In this document: one piece after another, positions 10,322-19,460 of the stretch
Numbering within the stretch: position 1 is the stretch's first letter
How the letters are laid out: every line of letters begins with the position of its first letter
From: Deltaproteobacteria bacterium
GTDB taxonomy: Bacteria; Myxococcota_C; UBA6777
Direction of reading: 5' to 3'
DNA length: 64,000 nucleotides
NCBI GenBank assembly: GCA_006226375.1
Contig: SBHC01000087.1
Location: 39,201-103,200 of the forward strand
Notes under the pieces: generated by a model
Told to the model about the DNA's origin: nothing
The model's database searches: none
The model's input: the letters and a program-made list of their open reading frames with translations, nothing else
Position numbers and translations under genes: made by a program

Positions 10322-12526
10322 TTATTGCAAGAAGAGGACTTGGTAGGAGGCTGACTTTCCTGCACGGGTACTGATGTCGCGGGTGTACATCCGGACGTTG
10401 TTGCCGCTAATGAGGTAGGCTCCTGCGCTGTCGGAGGATCCTGTGGGAGTCATAAGGACACCGCTGTTGCTACCCAAGGCTGGAAAGGAAAGCTCTGTGT
10501 AAAGGAACAGCGAGCTGATGCTCTTCAAGGTGACCTGCCACTTGGCGAGATTGTCGCTGAAGTTGTTGGACGCTTGGAGCTTACCCGAGGAGTTGACGAT
10601 CGCCCATGGGATTTGGGTCCGTCTGGGGATCCAGAACGAGAAGGGCTTGTCGAAGGGCTTCCCTGACAAGTCGAAGGTGTAGACGCGGCACTTCCCAGAT
10701 GAGTAGTAACCCGCTGTGGCATATCCAGTGACTTGTGCCCCAAACAGAGAGGCAAAGATGGGCTGGGATGATGAGTTGCATGAGGAAGCTTCGATCTCAA
10801 AAACGCCCTGCGAAATTCGTTGGGCTTTGGGGCTCCCGTAGCTTCGGTACAGGTACGTATTGGAGCCGGTGGGGAGGTTGAGGTAGAAGACGGAGCCCCA
10901 TACTTCTCCCGATATACTGGGTGGAATAACGGCTGTGAACGGCAAGTCTTGGAGAGCGTGTTTGGTGGTGTTGGCTTTGCCAGTGTACACCATGAAGTTT
11001 TTGGAGCTGCAAGTCCAGCTGATCGGATGGAGAGAGCTACCTTGGGCCATGACCAGCATGGAGGTCTTGGTGCAATCGTAGGCCGAGTTGCTCACCACCA
11101 TCTGGTAGGTGCCTGTCGCTGTACGCTTGGTGCTAGAAAAACCACGAGAAAATTTGGGTGAGCCGTTCGAGTTTACCCGCGCGTAGGTGTACTGAGAACC
11201 ACAAATTTCATCGACTTTCCCATCACAGTCGTCGTCCAGTTTGTTGAGGCAGACTTCGGTTTTGGGCTGTGTGAGCGAGGTGCAAGTTATCTTTCCTCTG
11301 GAGCAGGTGTACTTGCCTGAACGGCAGATCCCTTGAACGGCAGTGTTCGTGCAGGACTTCCCATTCTCTGGGAAGCTCTCATCGACCCTTCCATCGCAGT
11401 CGTTGTCTTTCCCATCGCAGAGTTCCGGGGTGGCGACGACCGCTCCTACACACGAAACCCAGTTGCCGGCCGTGCAGGTTTGGGTTCCGACTTTGCAAGG
11501 TGTTTTGCACGACCAGGTCTTTCTGTCTGTGTTGTAGGTGCATCCAGCACCGCTCGGGAAACACTCCTGGGTCAGGGATTCATCAACCTTTCCGTCGCAG
11601 TCATTGTCCTTGTTGTCGCAGGTTTCCGTCTTTGGCAGGGTTTGCCCTGAGCAGCTCCCCCAGCGTCGAAGGAACGAGCAGGTTTGCTTTCCTGCCTTGC
11701 AAAGACCCTTGCCTTCTGTTCCAAGGGGGCCATCGTAGCAAGGCCGTGTTTCACCTCGGGTGCAGGTACAGGGTGGACCGTCGGGTATGCCGTCGCAATC
11801 GTCATCGATCTTGTTGTCGCAGACCTCGTCCTGCTTCTTGTAGGAGCTTTGGCAGGTCAGCTTTCCTTTGGTGCAAGCCCACTCTCCCAAAGCACAAGGT
11901 CCTTTGGCCTGTTCTACGGTGCAGGGGGTTCCTTGCTTTGCGTCACTCTCATCGGTTTGTCCGTCGCAGTCATCATCAAGGCCGTTGCAGCTTTCCGTTT
12001 GTGGAGTGACTTCTTGCGTACAGGTTTCTGCCCAAGAGCCATTCACACAGAGGCGACGTCCCACTCGGCAAATTCCTTTGTTCTCTGTGCCTGGCTTCCC
12101 TGTGTAGCAGGGTTGTTCCTCTCCTGACTTGCACGAGACTGCAAGGTCAGGCTGGGGTGGAATCTCTGGAGGCAAGGACTCTTCGCTTCCTTCGCCTTCC
12201 GGAGTGGACTCTTGTTCTGTCGTACCCTCTGTCTGCCCTGCATCATCCGTTTGTGATGTCTCGGTTGCTTCTGAGCCTGTCGTTGTCTCTTGGGGTGGCT
12301 GAATGGGTTCTGTGGTTGTGTTGCCTTCGGGCGAGGATTGCTTCTTGGGGATGCAGGAGCCTTTAACACAGGATTCAACGAGGAGGCAGTCGAATTGGTC
12401 CTGGCAGGGACGGTACACGGAGCATGCACCTTGGAGCAGAAGCAAGAGCACCGAGAATGCGAGGGTGGTAACTGCAATGAGACACCATCTTCGTTTGAGA
12501 GACCGGTTCGGAGAATCAGCAACCAT
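10322..12526 (-). CDS. MopE-like lipoprotein with five CDG-D metal-binding motifs
   Basis: I start at ATG 12526 (734 residues), because it places an Arg-rich n-region and hydrophobic core before the lipobox LQGAC (Cys35); the longer frame adds 46 residues with no signal. After a Thr/Glu-rich linker (about 62-125), five copies of the motif C-(N/D/L)-x-K/L-D-x-D-C-D-G-x-x-D-E lie at about 180, 236, 303, 370 and 426, each within a Cys-rich block of about 60 residues. This is the putative metal-binding motif known from MopE of methanotrophs and abundant in myxobacteria. Residues 445-734 are a different domain with few cysteines and beta-rich character, not recognised. Metal (Ca or Cu) binding at the cell surface is inferred from the family. 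Confidence 0.85.
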   Translation of the reverse strand: MVADSPNRSLKRRWCLIAVTTLAFSVLLLLLQGACSVYRPCQDQFDCLLVESCVKGSCIPKKQSSPEGNTTTEPIQPPQETTTGSEATETSQTDDAGQTEGTTEQESTPEGEGSEESLPPEIPPQPDLAVSCKSGEEQPCYTGKPGTENKGICRVGRRLCVNGSWAETCTQEVTPQTESCNGLDDDCDGQTDESDAKQGTPCTVEQAKGPCALGEWACTKGKLTCQSSYKKQDEVCDNKIDDDCDGIPDGPPCTCTRGETRPCYDGPLGTEGKGLCKAGKQTCSFLRRWGSCSGQTLPKTETCDNKDNDCDGKVDESLTQECFPSGAGCTYNTDRKTWSCKTPCKVGTQTCTAGNWVSCVGAVVATPELCDGKDNDCDGRVDESFPENGKSCTNTAVQGICRSGKYTCSRGKITCTSLTQPKTEVCLNKLDDDCDGKVDEICGSQYTYARVNSNGSPKFSRGFSSTKRTATGTYQMVVSNSAYDCTKTSMLVMAQGSSLHPISWTCSSKNFMVYTGKANTTKHALQDLPFTAVIPPSISGEVWGSVFYLNLPTGSNTYLYRSYGSPKAQRISQGVFEIEASSCNSSSQPIFASLFGAQVTGYATAGYYSSGKCRVYTFDLSGKPFDKPFSFWIPRRTQIPWAIVNSSGKLQASNNFSDNLAKWQVTLKSISSLFLYTELSFPALGSNSGVLMTPTGSSDSAGAYLISGNNVRMYTRDISTRAGKSASYQVLFLQ

Positions 12527-12990
12527 ACAAATTCGCCCCAATGAGAGGACCTGGAAATCAACCAACATACATTCTGAAACGACAAGAGTTCTTTGTTCTA
12601 CAGCAGGTTGGCAAACGAGGTCGATGCATCGCATGAGGGGGAAACCTACCTGCTTACTAAGCATAGGTTTTTCGTTGGTTTCTTGTCAACGATATGACCT
12701 GGAAGTGAATCTTCTTGTTTGTGCGAAAGCTCCCTTCCTCCCGTGCTCTTTTACAAACACGTATGGGTGGAGAAACGTTGCGTTGGCGTCGCAGAGTTGT
12801 CACAGCCTCTTTTTCGACTTAGGTTAGGATGGAGGGCGTGAGGTGGGAAGTTTCTTCAGGGGGAGGTTTCAGTGTTTTCATGAAAGACTTTCGAATCAGA
12901 GGTGGGTTGGAGTGGCCGTGGGAGTCCAATCGATTTGCTACAAAACGAGTCGGTTTGGGTCGAGCGGTATGGCATTGGGCTAGTTTGAGC
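12527..12990. other. Divergent intergenic region
   Basis: This lies between the divergent MopE-like lipoprotein and sphingomyelinase-like genes and should hold both promoters. The plus-strand frame is open from 12829, with possible starts at 12829 and 12880 (GGGGGAGG about 13 bases upstream). The coding start was placed at 12991 because of the signal peptide. No other gene is seen. Confidence 0.35.
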
Positions 12991-13950
12991 ATGAGGTTTT
13001 GGAGGCCGACAGGATCAAAGACTTGGCAGTTTCTCTCGACGTTGGTTAGCTTGTTGTGTATTGTGCTGTTGCTCATTCCTACATCCGCTTCCTCTCTTAG
13101 TGTATCCCGGGTTCAGATGACTTTCTCCACACAGGTCCCAAACACACAAAACAAGTTTGCGCTCAACGTGTTGTCCTACAACTTGTACGGCGTCTTTGGT
13201 TGGTTCAGTCCTGCCCGTCGTCGGACCGCTCGGCTCATCGAAAGCGGCATACTGGATGCCTACGATGTTCTGGTGTTCCAAGAATTGTTCAACGCTGGGC
13301 ACCGAGAGGGGCTGGTGAAGGCTCTCAAAGAGCGACAACATCCGTATTGTACAGATGTTTTGAATGGCAGAGGGCACGGTCGATGGGGCAACGGTGGGGT
13401 TATCGTTTGCAGTCGGTATCCCTTTGTTCAACCGGCGCAAGAGATCACTTACCGGGTGAGTCGAGGCTGGGACAGGCTTGTTGCGAAGGGTGCTATGTAC
13501 GTTGCTGTAAAGAAAGAGGGTCGTGTGTATCATCTTATGGCGACACATACCCAAGCCGATGAGTCTACGCTTCACACTGAGCAACGCTCCGACCAGGTCC
13601 GTCAACTTTCGGACTGGATTCGTCAAACCAAGATTCCAGTGAATGAACCTTTGTTGGTTGTGGGCGACCTTAATGTTCCAAAGTACCGAGGGCAGGGGAA
13701 GGAGTACCAATCGATGTTGGACACTCTACAGGTCACGGATCTGAAAGAGTTGCCTCGTGATGGTTTGGAGCTGGATACTCCGACGTATGATCCTGTGAAC
13801 AACAGGCTGGCATCCGGTGACAAAGCCTGGGTTCTCGATTACGTGTTGGCTTCAACGGCGCACAGGCAACCTGTTTCATCGTTCAAACGGGTACTACCTC
13901 TTCCTTTTTCAGACCATTACGCCGTTCATGGGTACGTCTCGTACGAATAG
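12991..13950 (+). CDS. Secreted endonuclease/exonuclease/phosphatase-fold phosphodiesterase, sphingomyelinase C-like
   Basis: From ATG 12991 the product is 319 residues with a signal peptide (basic start, hydrophobic core about 12-30, TSASS). The mature part carries the EEP-fold signature in order: 'LSYNLYG' with the metal Asn (N64), 'DVLVFQELF' with the metal Glu (E98), 'THTQAD', 'VVGDLNVP' with Asp and Asn, then 'DYVL' and 'SDHYAVHG' with the catalytic Asp-His pair. The TQ-A-D segment and the spacing resemble bacterial neutral sphingomyelinases rather than exonuclease III. It probably cleaves a phosphodiester in a sphingolipid or phospholipid outside the cell; nuclease activity is the alternative. 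Longer starts (12829, 12880) are possible. Confidence 0.8.
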   Translation: MRFWRPTGSKTWQFLSTLVSLLCIVLLLIPTSASSLSVSRVQMTFSTQVPNTQNKFALNVLSYNLYGVFGWFSPARRRTARLIESGILDAYDVLVFQELFNAGHREGLVKALKERQHPYCTDVLNGRGHGRWGNGGVIVCSRYPFVQPAQEITYRVSRGWDRLVAKGAMYVAVKKEGRVYHLMATHTQADESTLHTEQRSDQVRQLSDWIRQTKIPVNEPLLVVGDLNVPKYRGQGKEYQSMLDTLQVTDLKELPRDGLELDTPTYDPVNNRLASGDKAWVLDYVLASTAHRQPVSSFKRVLPLPFSDHYAVHGYVSYE

Positions 13951-13968
13951 AGCTGTCGGCTCTGCTTT

Positions 13969-14766
13969 CTACGATGTTGTGGTCGCTGGTGTCACGACCC
14001 AGATCTGTTCGTGGTACTCGTTGCGGAAAGCTCGTCGGGTGAAGTCTCCGTAGAGAGCGACGGTCCGGAATCCACAAAGGTTGAGCAAGTGCTGCATCTC
14101 GTAGCGGTGGGTGTAGCGAGCATAGAGGGGAGTGTACGCGCGACGAACCAAGTCGCCGTATGCATCAATTTCATCAAACAAATAATACTGTTCGACATGC
14201 TGACGTACAGGATCATATCTCCGACTGGTCCAGGTCATCACTTGGTTCCCTGTATCGGGGTTGATGAATGGATCACTGATTTGCATAAGGCCAGCCGTTT
14301 GTCCCGTGTTGGCGGCGATCTCCTCCACGGCTGGGGTGACGATGTTAAAGACGAGGTGCCCGCCCGGCTCCAAATGACTGTGGATGTTGCGCAGCGCGGC
14401 TGCCTGGAGAGGCGGCTCCAACAGATGCATGAACGCCCGGTGTGGAATGAGGACGGCCTTGAACTTCTGCTCCAATTGGAAGCTCTCCATTCGGTCTTCC
14501 AGAAGTGTGATGCGTTCTTGGACCTCCTGAGGGGCTGCATCGATCTTGTTCCTGGCGATGTGAAGCATGTCGGCAGAGCAGTCGAGTCCCACCACCTGCA
14601 AGCCAGCCTCAGCCAGAGGAAGTAGGATCCGGCCCGTGCCGCAACCCAGCTCCAGGACAGGTGAGCCACACGACATGGCTTCTTCCACGTAGAAAGCCAA
14701 GTCGCCTTCTACTCCCTGGTCATAATGATCGTAGTAGCTCGCGCCACTTCCGGAAAACTCTTTCAT
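13969..14766 (-). CDS. Class I SAM-dependent methyltransferase
   Basis: The start at ATG 14766 (265 residues) has GAGG five bases upstream; the longer frame begins only with a GTG and adds 34 low-complexity residues. Motif I is 'VLELGCGTGRILLPLAEAG', followed by 'VVGLDCSADML' (motif post-I, acidic Asp binding the ribose), 'FKAVLIPHRAFMHL' and 'HLEPGGHLVFNI' (motifs II and III). This is the Methyltransf_25 type of fold. The substrate is not apparent. It converges with the sphingomyelinase-like gene (18 bases) and diverges from the kinase gene. Confidence 0.87.
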   Translation of the reverse strand: MKEFSGSGASYYDHYDQGVEGDLAFYVEEAMSCGSPVLELGCGTGRILLPLAEAGLQVVGLDCSADMLHIARNKIDAAPQEVQERITLLEDRMESFQLEQKFKAVLIPHRAFMHLLEPPLQAAALRNIHSHLEPGGHLVFNIVTPAVEEIAANTGQTAGLMQISDPFINPDTGNQVMTWTSRRYDPVRQHVEQYYLFDEIDAYGDLVRRAYTPLYARYTHRYEMQHLLNLCGFRTVALYGDFTRRAFRNEYHEQIWVVTPATTTS

Positions 14767-14963
14767 GGTGTCCTCGTCTGTTGGGGTGGCTGACTTCTGT
14801 TCCACTGTTGTAGCATGGCTTGGTTGATCTTCGAATTCCTCTTCGTGTGTATGGCGATAGTGGGGCACCGTTGACGACCCAGCCCCTCTTTGTTAAGGTT
14901 GCTGGGTTCTTAGTTGTATTGACCGAATCATCCTCCCACACACTCTGTGGTGCAAGGAATACG

Positions 14964-16718
14964 ATGACGAATATTCTTATCATGTCGGCCCAGCTCTCCG
15001 AGGCAGACGCGCTTCGTGCCCCTCTGGAGCAGCATGGATACAAAGTCTTTACCGCGGACCGAACCGAAGCAGCCGAGCATCTTTTAAGGTCTGTCTCGTT
15101 TTCTGCGTTTGTGTTTGACCTCAACTTGTTGGGGGCTGAGTTTTCAGCCTTTTATCAGAAGCTTGGTTCCAACCCTAACTGGGTTCGAGTGCCCTGGTTG
15201 TTTCTGTCCAGCCCGGCGAACGCGTCGTCAGGCGCTGCTCTGGAACAACGAGGAGACGGAAAAGCGTTCAGCAAACCGGTCTCTCTGCCTGACCTTTACG
15301 CTTACCTTGCACAGGTTGCTCCACCAGTCACGGCCCCTTCTCAGCCTTCGAATCTGGGTCTGAGCCATGCCTCCACGGCGTCGGTATCGGAGCTTCTCCC
15401 ACCTCCATCTGCTCCCAGCCTCAAACCTGGAGCCGTTGACATCTCCAACTCGGCTCCCTCGTTTGCGGATGCGATGTCGAGCCAAAGTGTGGATCGAGTC
15501 ATTGATTCTTTGATGGGGCGAACCATCGGCTCTGTCGTGATCCAGGATGAAATTGGCCGCGGTGGAATGGGGGCCGTCTTCGCGGGTATGCAGACCTCCC
15601 TGGACCGAAAGGTGGCTGTGAAAATTATGCTGCCGGCCTTGGTCGGAGATCCCACGGCGATTGAACGGTTCCGGCGGGAAGCTCTCGCGATCGCTCGGTT
15701 GAAGAGTCCACACATCGTTCAAGTTTTCGATGCTGGCGTGACTCCCGACAACATCTTTTACATTGTGATGGAGTATTTGGAAGGGGAGACTCTCACCGAT
15801 CACTTGAAGCGACACGGCAGCTACCCCCTAGGGTTTACTCTTCACGTTGTGTCACAGGTTGCACACGGTTTGCATGTCGCTCACCAGGCTGGCTTGATTC
15901 ACCGTGACATCAAACCTTCCAACTTGATGATCGACTCCAACAACCACATCACCATCACCGACTTTGGATTGGTTCGAGGTTTTGAGTCCGGTGAAAACGA
16001 CCATCAGCTGACCCAGACTCGCGCGTTGCTGGGAACGCCGTCGTACCTTTCTCCTGAGCAGGCAACCGCACAGGGTGTGGACGCTCGCAGTGATATCTAC
16101 TCGTTGGGTATTGTGATGTACCAAATGCTCGTCGGGCGGCGTCCTTTTGTAGCAGACAACATGTTGACTCTGTTGATGAAGCAGCACAGTGAGCCGATCC
16201 CAGACCCACGTCAACATTGTCCTGACTTACCCGATGTTGTGGTGAGCATGCTGTACACCATGACAGCCAAGGACAAGGACCAACGCTATCCAGATTGTGG
16301 TGTGCTGGTGCAAGAGTTGCTAACCTTGTTGACCCAGCACGGTGCCAGCACTACGACGCCTTTGCTTCCTCAACATTCGTTGTCCTCGATGGCTACGGGG
16401 AGCCACTCTCCTCACAGTGTCATGAACTCTCCTTCTTCCATGAGCCTCTCAGGTTCTATGCTGGGACAGGCTGTGGTAGGTGAGGTTCTCGACCCAGACT
16501 TTGTGAAGAAGTTGCAGTTGGAGCTGGCCAAGCAGATCGGTCCTATTGCCAAAGTCACTGTGAAGAAAGAAGCCCGCGCGATGGGCTTCTCCCGCAAACA
16601 ATTTCCTGTAGCCCAGGCTGAGGAATGGATCCAACGACTGGCCCAACACCTTGATGGCGATCAACGCGCCGAGTTCCTAACCCAAGCCACCTCTCTCCTT
16701 CAATCGATCAAAGGGTAA
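14964..16718 (+). CDS. Ser/Thr protein kinase with N-terminal receiver-like domain
   Basis: ATG 14964 follows AAGGA, giving 584 residues. Residues 1-118 form a receiver-like domain: the phospho-acceptor position (D52 in 'VFDLNL') and the switch Lys (K104 in 'FSKPVS') are present, but the acidic pair normally after strand 1 is replaced by 'MSAQ', so phosphorylation is doubtful. After a Ser/Pro linker, the kinase domain runs about 190-460: glycine loop GRGGMGAVF (198-206), VAVK (K220), HRDIKPSN (313-320), DFG (333-335), SPEQ (363-366). All catalytic residues are intact. The last 80 residues contain 'IGPIAKVTVKKEA', a helical module seen at the C-termini of related kinases. The HAMP sensor gene follows six bases downstream, so the two are probably co-transcribed. 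Confidence 0.9.
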   Translation: MTNILIMSAQLSEADALRAPLEQHGYKVFTADRTEAAEHLLRSVSFSAFVFDLNLLGAEFSAFYQKLGSNPNWVRVPWLFLSSPANASSGAALEQRGDGKAFSKPVSLPDLYAYLAQVAPPVTAPSQPSNLGLSHASTASVSELLPPPSAPSLKPGAVDISNSAPSFADAMSSQSVDRVIDSLMGRTIGSVVIQDEIGRGGMGAVFAGMQTSLDRKVAVKIMLPALVGDPTAIERFRREALAIARLKSPHIVQVFDAGVTPDNIFYIVMEYLEGETLTDHLKRHGSYPLGFTLHVVSQVAHGLHVAHQAGLIHRDIKPSNLMIDSNNHITITDFGLVRGFESGENDHQLTQTRALLGTPSYLSPEQATAQGVDARSDIYSLGIVMYQMLVGRRPFVADNMLTLLMKQHSEPIPDPRQHCPDLPDVVVSMLYTMTAKDKDQRYPDCGVLVQELLTLLTQHGASTTTPLLPQHSLSSMATGSHSPHSVMNSPSSMSLSGSMLGQAVVGEVLDPDFVKKLQLELAKQIGPIAKVTVKKEARAMGFSRKQFPVAQAEEWIQRLAQHLDGDQRAEFLTQATSLLQSIKG

Positions 16719-16724
16719 CTGCTC

Positions 16725-17546
16725 ATGCTTAAGAATTTGGGCCTCAGCTCGAAAATTCTACTTCTGGTTCTCGGGTCTGTCATTCTCACTGCAGGTTCCA
16801 GTATTTACCTGTCCTACCAAAACGCTGCAACTGCACTTCAGGAAGCGATTGGCGTTCGTCTGCAAGGGATTGCCTCCACGGCTTCTCTGATGATTGATGG
16901 AGAACTGCACGAACAAATCAAAGGCGAGGCAGACTCCAAGTCCAAAGCCTTCCTCAAGCTCCGTTCCATTCTTCGTAAGGTGAAAGAAGCCAACAACCTG
17001 GCAACGGATATTTATACGCTTCGACGCAAAAGCAAAAAGCGCGCGATGAAGTTCATCGTGATGACCAACAAAGACCACTACATCGGTGACAGCTACAAGC
17101 CACCCCAAGAAGTCCAACCTGTTATGGAAAAGGTGTTTTCCTTGAACAAGTCGGCTCACACTGGGATCTACAGCACTGAAAATGGGAACTGGATTACGGC
17201 TTACGCTCCCATCCTTGACTCCAAAGGCCAGCTGGTCGCGGTGTTGAATGTAGACACCAAGCTGTCCACCTATCGAGCTCAGCTTCGCAGCGAAATTATG
17301 TCCATGCTGATCATCGACATCTCTATCTTAATTCTGGGATTGTTGATCAGCTTCTTCTTTGCCAGTCGTTTGGTCGGCCGTCTTCGCAAGCTCAGCGAGG
17401 CCACAGAGAAAATGTCCTTGGGGCAACAGACTTCCCCGCTGGAAGTGGACTCCAATGACGAAGTCGGACAGCTCGCCCGTGGACTCAACCGGATGCACGA
17501 AAGTCTCCGAGTTGCCATGGAAATGCTCGACGATGACGATGATTAA
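16725..17546 (+). CDS. Membrane sensor with extracytoplasmic domain and HAMP, no output domain
   Basis: 273 residues. One membrane segment lies at about 9-30, then an extracytoplasmic domain (about 31-187) resembling the Cache/double-Cache type ('GNWITAYAPILDSKGQLVAVLNVD' is split here only for naming: motif YAP-I-x-D-x-x-G), a second membrane segment at about 188-215, and a HAMP domain to about residue 265. The protein ends in DDDDD, with no kinase, cyclase or chemotaxis output. Its start is six bases after the stop of the receiver-kinase, so it is probably the sensory input for that kinase or another partner. The ligand is unknown. Confidence 0.8.
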   Translation: MLKNLGLSSKILLLVLGSVILTAGSSIYLSYQNAATALQEAIGVRLQGIASTASLMIDGELHEQIKGEADSKSKAFLKLRSILRKVKEANNLATDIYTLRRKSKKRAMKFIVMTNKDHYIGDSYKPPQEVQPVMEKVFSLNKSAHTGIYSTENGNWITAYAPILDSKGQLVAVLNVDTKLSTYRAQLRSEIMSMLIIDISILILGLLISFFFASRLVGRLRKLSEATEKMSLGQQTSPLEVDSNDEVGQLARGLNRMHESLRVAMEMLDDDDD

Positions 17547-17567
17547 AAAGTTTGGGGAGTTTGTGGA

Positions 17568-19460
17568 TTAGGCTCGACGGAGCTTTTGAAGCAAGCGAGG
17601 AAAAGGTTTCGGAAGCTTGGAACTTTGCAGCGCGGACTTCCAGGTCCCGTGGCACTCCAACAAGGGGGTTCCCAGCAGCCAGTGAGCGGGCCAAGCATGT
17701 CGTTCGTCAAGGACGAGGTTCAGAGACTGACGCAGGTCTTTGACCGCTCTGGGTGGACAGATCACCAGTCCCGTTCCAAACGCTACCACCCAATCCCACT
17801 GCGAGGAATGATGTTGAGTTGCAAAGGCTGCGTTGGGGTTGGAGAGGTCCCCCAGGTTGGCCGGTGGCAAACTCAACGGGCTATGGATTGAGCTGGGCTG
17901 CGGGGATTGCAAGTCCGCACAATGCAACAAGGCTCTTCGTTGTCCAGGAGTGGTGTTTAGGAACTGCAGGTGGCGATGGTGCCAGCGGACCAGTGTGGTG
18001 TAGTTGGAGCCCCAGGCCGTCCCTTCGTCTTTGCACTCCAATGAAATGGGACGTTCAAACGTTCCGAAGTGTGAGGGCAAAAGCGTCCGCGGATCGGCTG
18101 CGCTCCAGAGATTGTGCAGGGTGGTAAGGTCAACGCTTTTGACGCATCGCCCCGATGCCACTTCCCAAATCTGTACATGATGGGGTTGGGTGCCGTGGCT
18201 GTGTTCAGCGAAGCACCATACTGCGAGGTACGTACGTTCTCGGTTTAAGCCGAAGCGTAGCGCGCCTTGGGGAAGGGTGTGGTGGTGTTGAAAGCGCCAC
18301 TGCTGGCTGCGTGCCACCACTTGTGTGGAGATCCATCGATGAAAGTCCGTGATTCCATGCGAGGTCTCCCATTGCAAAAGCATACGTAGCAAGAGGGGAA
18401 GCGAAGAAGCTCCAGTTGGCTGAGGTTCATCGAGGAGCTTCATCATGTTCCGTTCTTCCACACGAGTCGGATGGAACAGAGGGAGGGCTTCGGCAGCTTT
18501 CGGGTCTGGGTTTGGAGTGGGTAGGACCGACTCTGTATCCCAAAAGCTCACCTTTCCGTTGTCATGACCGACGAGGAGTTCCTTGCCATCTTTGGTAAAC
18601 AACAGTTGGCTCACCGCGGTGGGTGCCAGCCACTGTCGAAGTTGAAGCCCGCGGTCCACTCGCCATAGTTTAATGGCTCCTTGGGCATCTCCTGTCGCCA
18701 ACACTCGACCACAAGGAGACAGCGCGATCGCTTGAAAGTGTCCTTGGACCGTGAACAACAGAGGGTTGTGGCGAGGTCGCTCCCAATTCCAGACGGCAAC
18801 TTCCTTGTTGTAGAGGGTCGCGAGCAAGGGGGCGGTGCGAGAGAAACTCAAAGCTTGGACATGAGGCGGTGTGCACGGAAGAGGAGGTAATCTCTGCCCT
18901 GTACTGAGCGACCAACGATGGAGCTGACCGTGTCGTTGAAGCAGAAGCATCTCACCATCTGGTGATACTTGGATGCATTGGATGTTGGAGCTGTGTTGCC
19001 GAGACGGGGTACGGAACAAAGGGATGTGAACCCCTTCCTTGCCCGATTCTACTCCCCAAATCGAAAAGTAGGTGTACGTTCGACTCTCAATCAATACCCC
19101 AACCTGGTTGGGTTCCGGTCCAGCCACCACATGCGTGAAGGAAAATCCTGGGGGAGGAGAGAACCTCCACAACTCTCGACCGGAGTGAAGGTCACGGACA
19201 ATTAAATCGTCAGCACATTCGTAGATATGTGGCAAATGGGGGGACACTGCGATGCGCCGGGGATCAGGGCTGGTGCAGTACAACCTGGATTGTGTTTGTT
19301 GATCGAGATTCCATACCAACAACTCAGCCTCATCTTGTCGTTGGTACACAACGCAATGGGTCTCTGCTGTCTCGTGCATCCGGATGACTCGGGGGGGCAA
19401 GGACGGTTGGGGCAATTCGTGCTCTTTCTCTTCCACCTGAAGCAGCGTTGTTCTTGGCAT
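17568..19460 (-). CDS. Cytoplasmic WD40-type beta-propeller protein
   Basis: ATG 19460 has AAGGA eight bases upstream and gives 630 residues; ATG 19493 has no ribosome site. No signal peptide or membrane segment is visible. Recognisable WD40 blades include 'GDAQGAIKLWRV', 'VGHDNGKVSFWDTES' and 'VAVWNWERP'; the blades are divergent and the middle (about 330-400) is not obviously a propeller. A second stretch of blade-like text follows ('YLAVWCFAEHS ... VQIWEVASG'). It probably serves as a protein interaction scaffold. It converges with the sensor gene (21 bases apart). The partner is unknown; the neighbouring kinase is a guess. Confidence 0.75.
   Translation of the reverse strand: MPRTTLLQVEEKEHELPQPSLPPRVIRMHETAETHCVVYQRQDEAELLVWNLDQQTQSRLYCTSPDPRRIAVSPHLPHIYECADDLIVRDLHSGRELWRFSPPPGFSFTHVVAGPEPNQVGVLIESRTYTYFSIWGVESGKEGVHIPLFRTPSRQHSSNIQCIQVSPDGEMLLLQRHGQLHRWSLSTGQRLPPLPCTPPHVQALSFSRTAPLLATLYNKEVAVWNWERPRHNPLLFTVQGHFQAIALSPCGRVLATGDAQGAIKLWRVDRGLQLRQWLAPTAVSQLLFTKDGKELLVGHDNGKVSFWDTESVLPTPNPDPKAAEALPLFHPTRVEERNMMKLLDEPQPTGASSLPLLLRMLLQWETSHGITDFHRWISTQVVARSQQWRFQHHHTLPQGALRFGLNRERTYLAVWCFAEHSHGTQPHHVQIWEVASGRCVKSVDLTTLHNLWSAADPRTLLPSHFGTFERPISLECKDEGTAWGSNYTTLVRWHHRHLQFLNTTPGQRRALLHCADLQSPQPSSIHSPLSLPPANLGDLSNPNAAFATQHHSSQWDWVVAFGTGLVICPPRAVKDLRQSLNLVLDERHAWPAHWLLGTPLLECHGTWKSALQSSKLPKPFPRLLQKLRRA

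Noticed and set aside
14767..14868. N-terminal extension of the methyltransferase from GTG 14868
   Set aside because: The ATG at 14766 has a good GAGG site and begins the conserved part; the extension is low-complexity and lacks a site.
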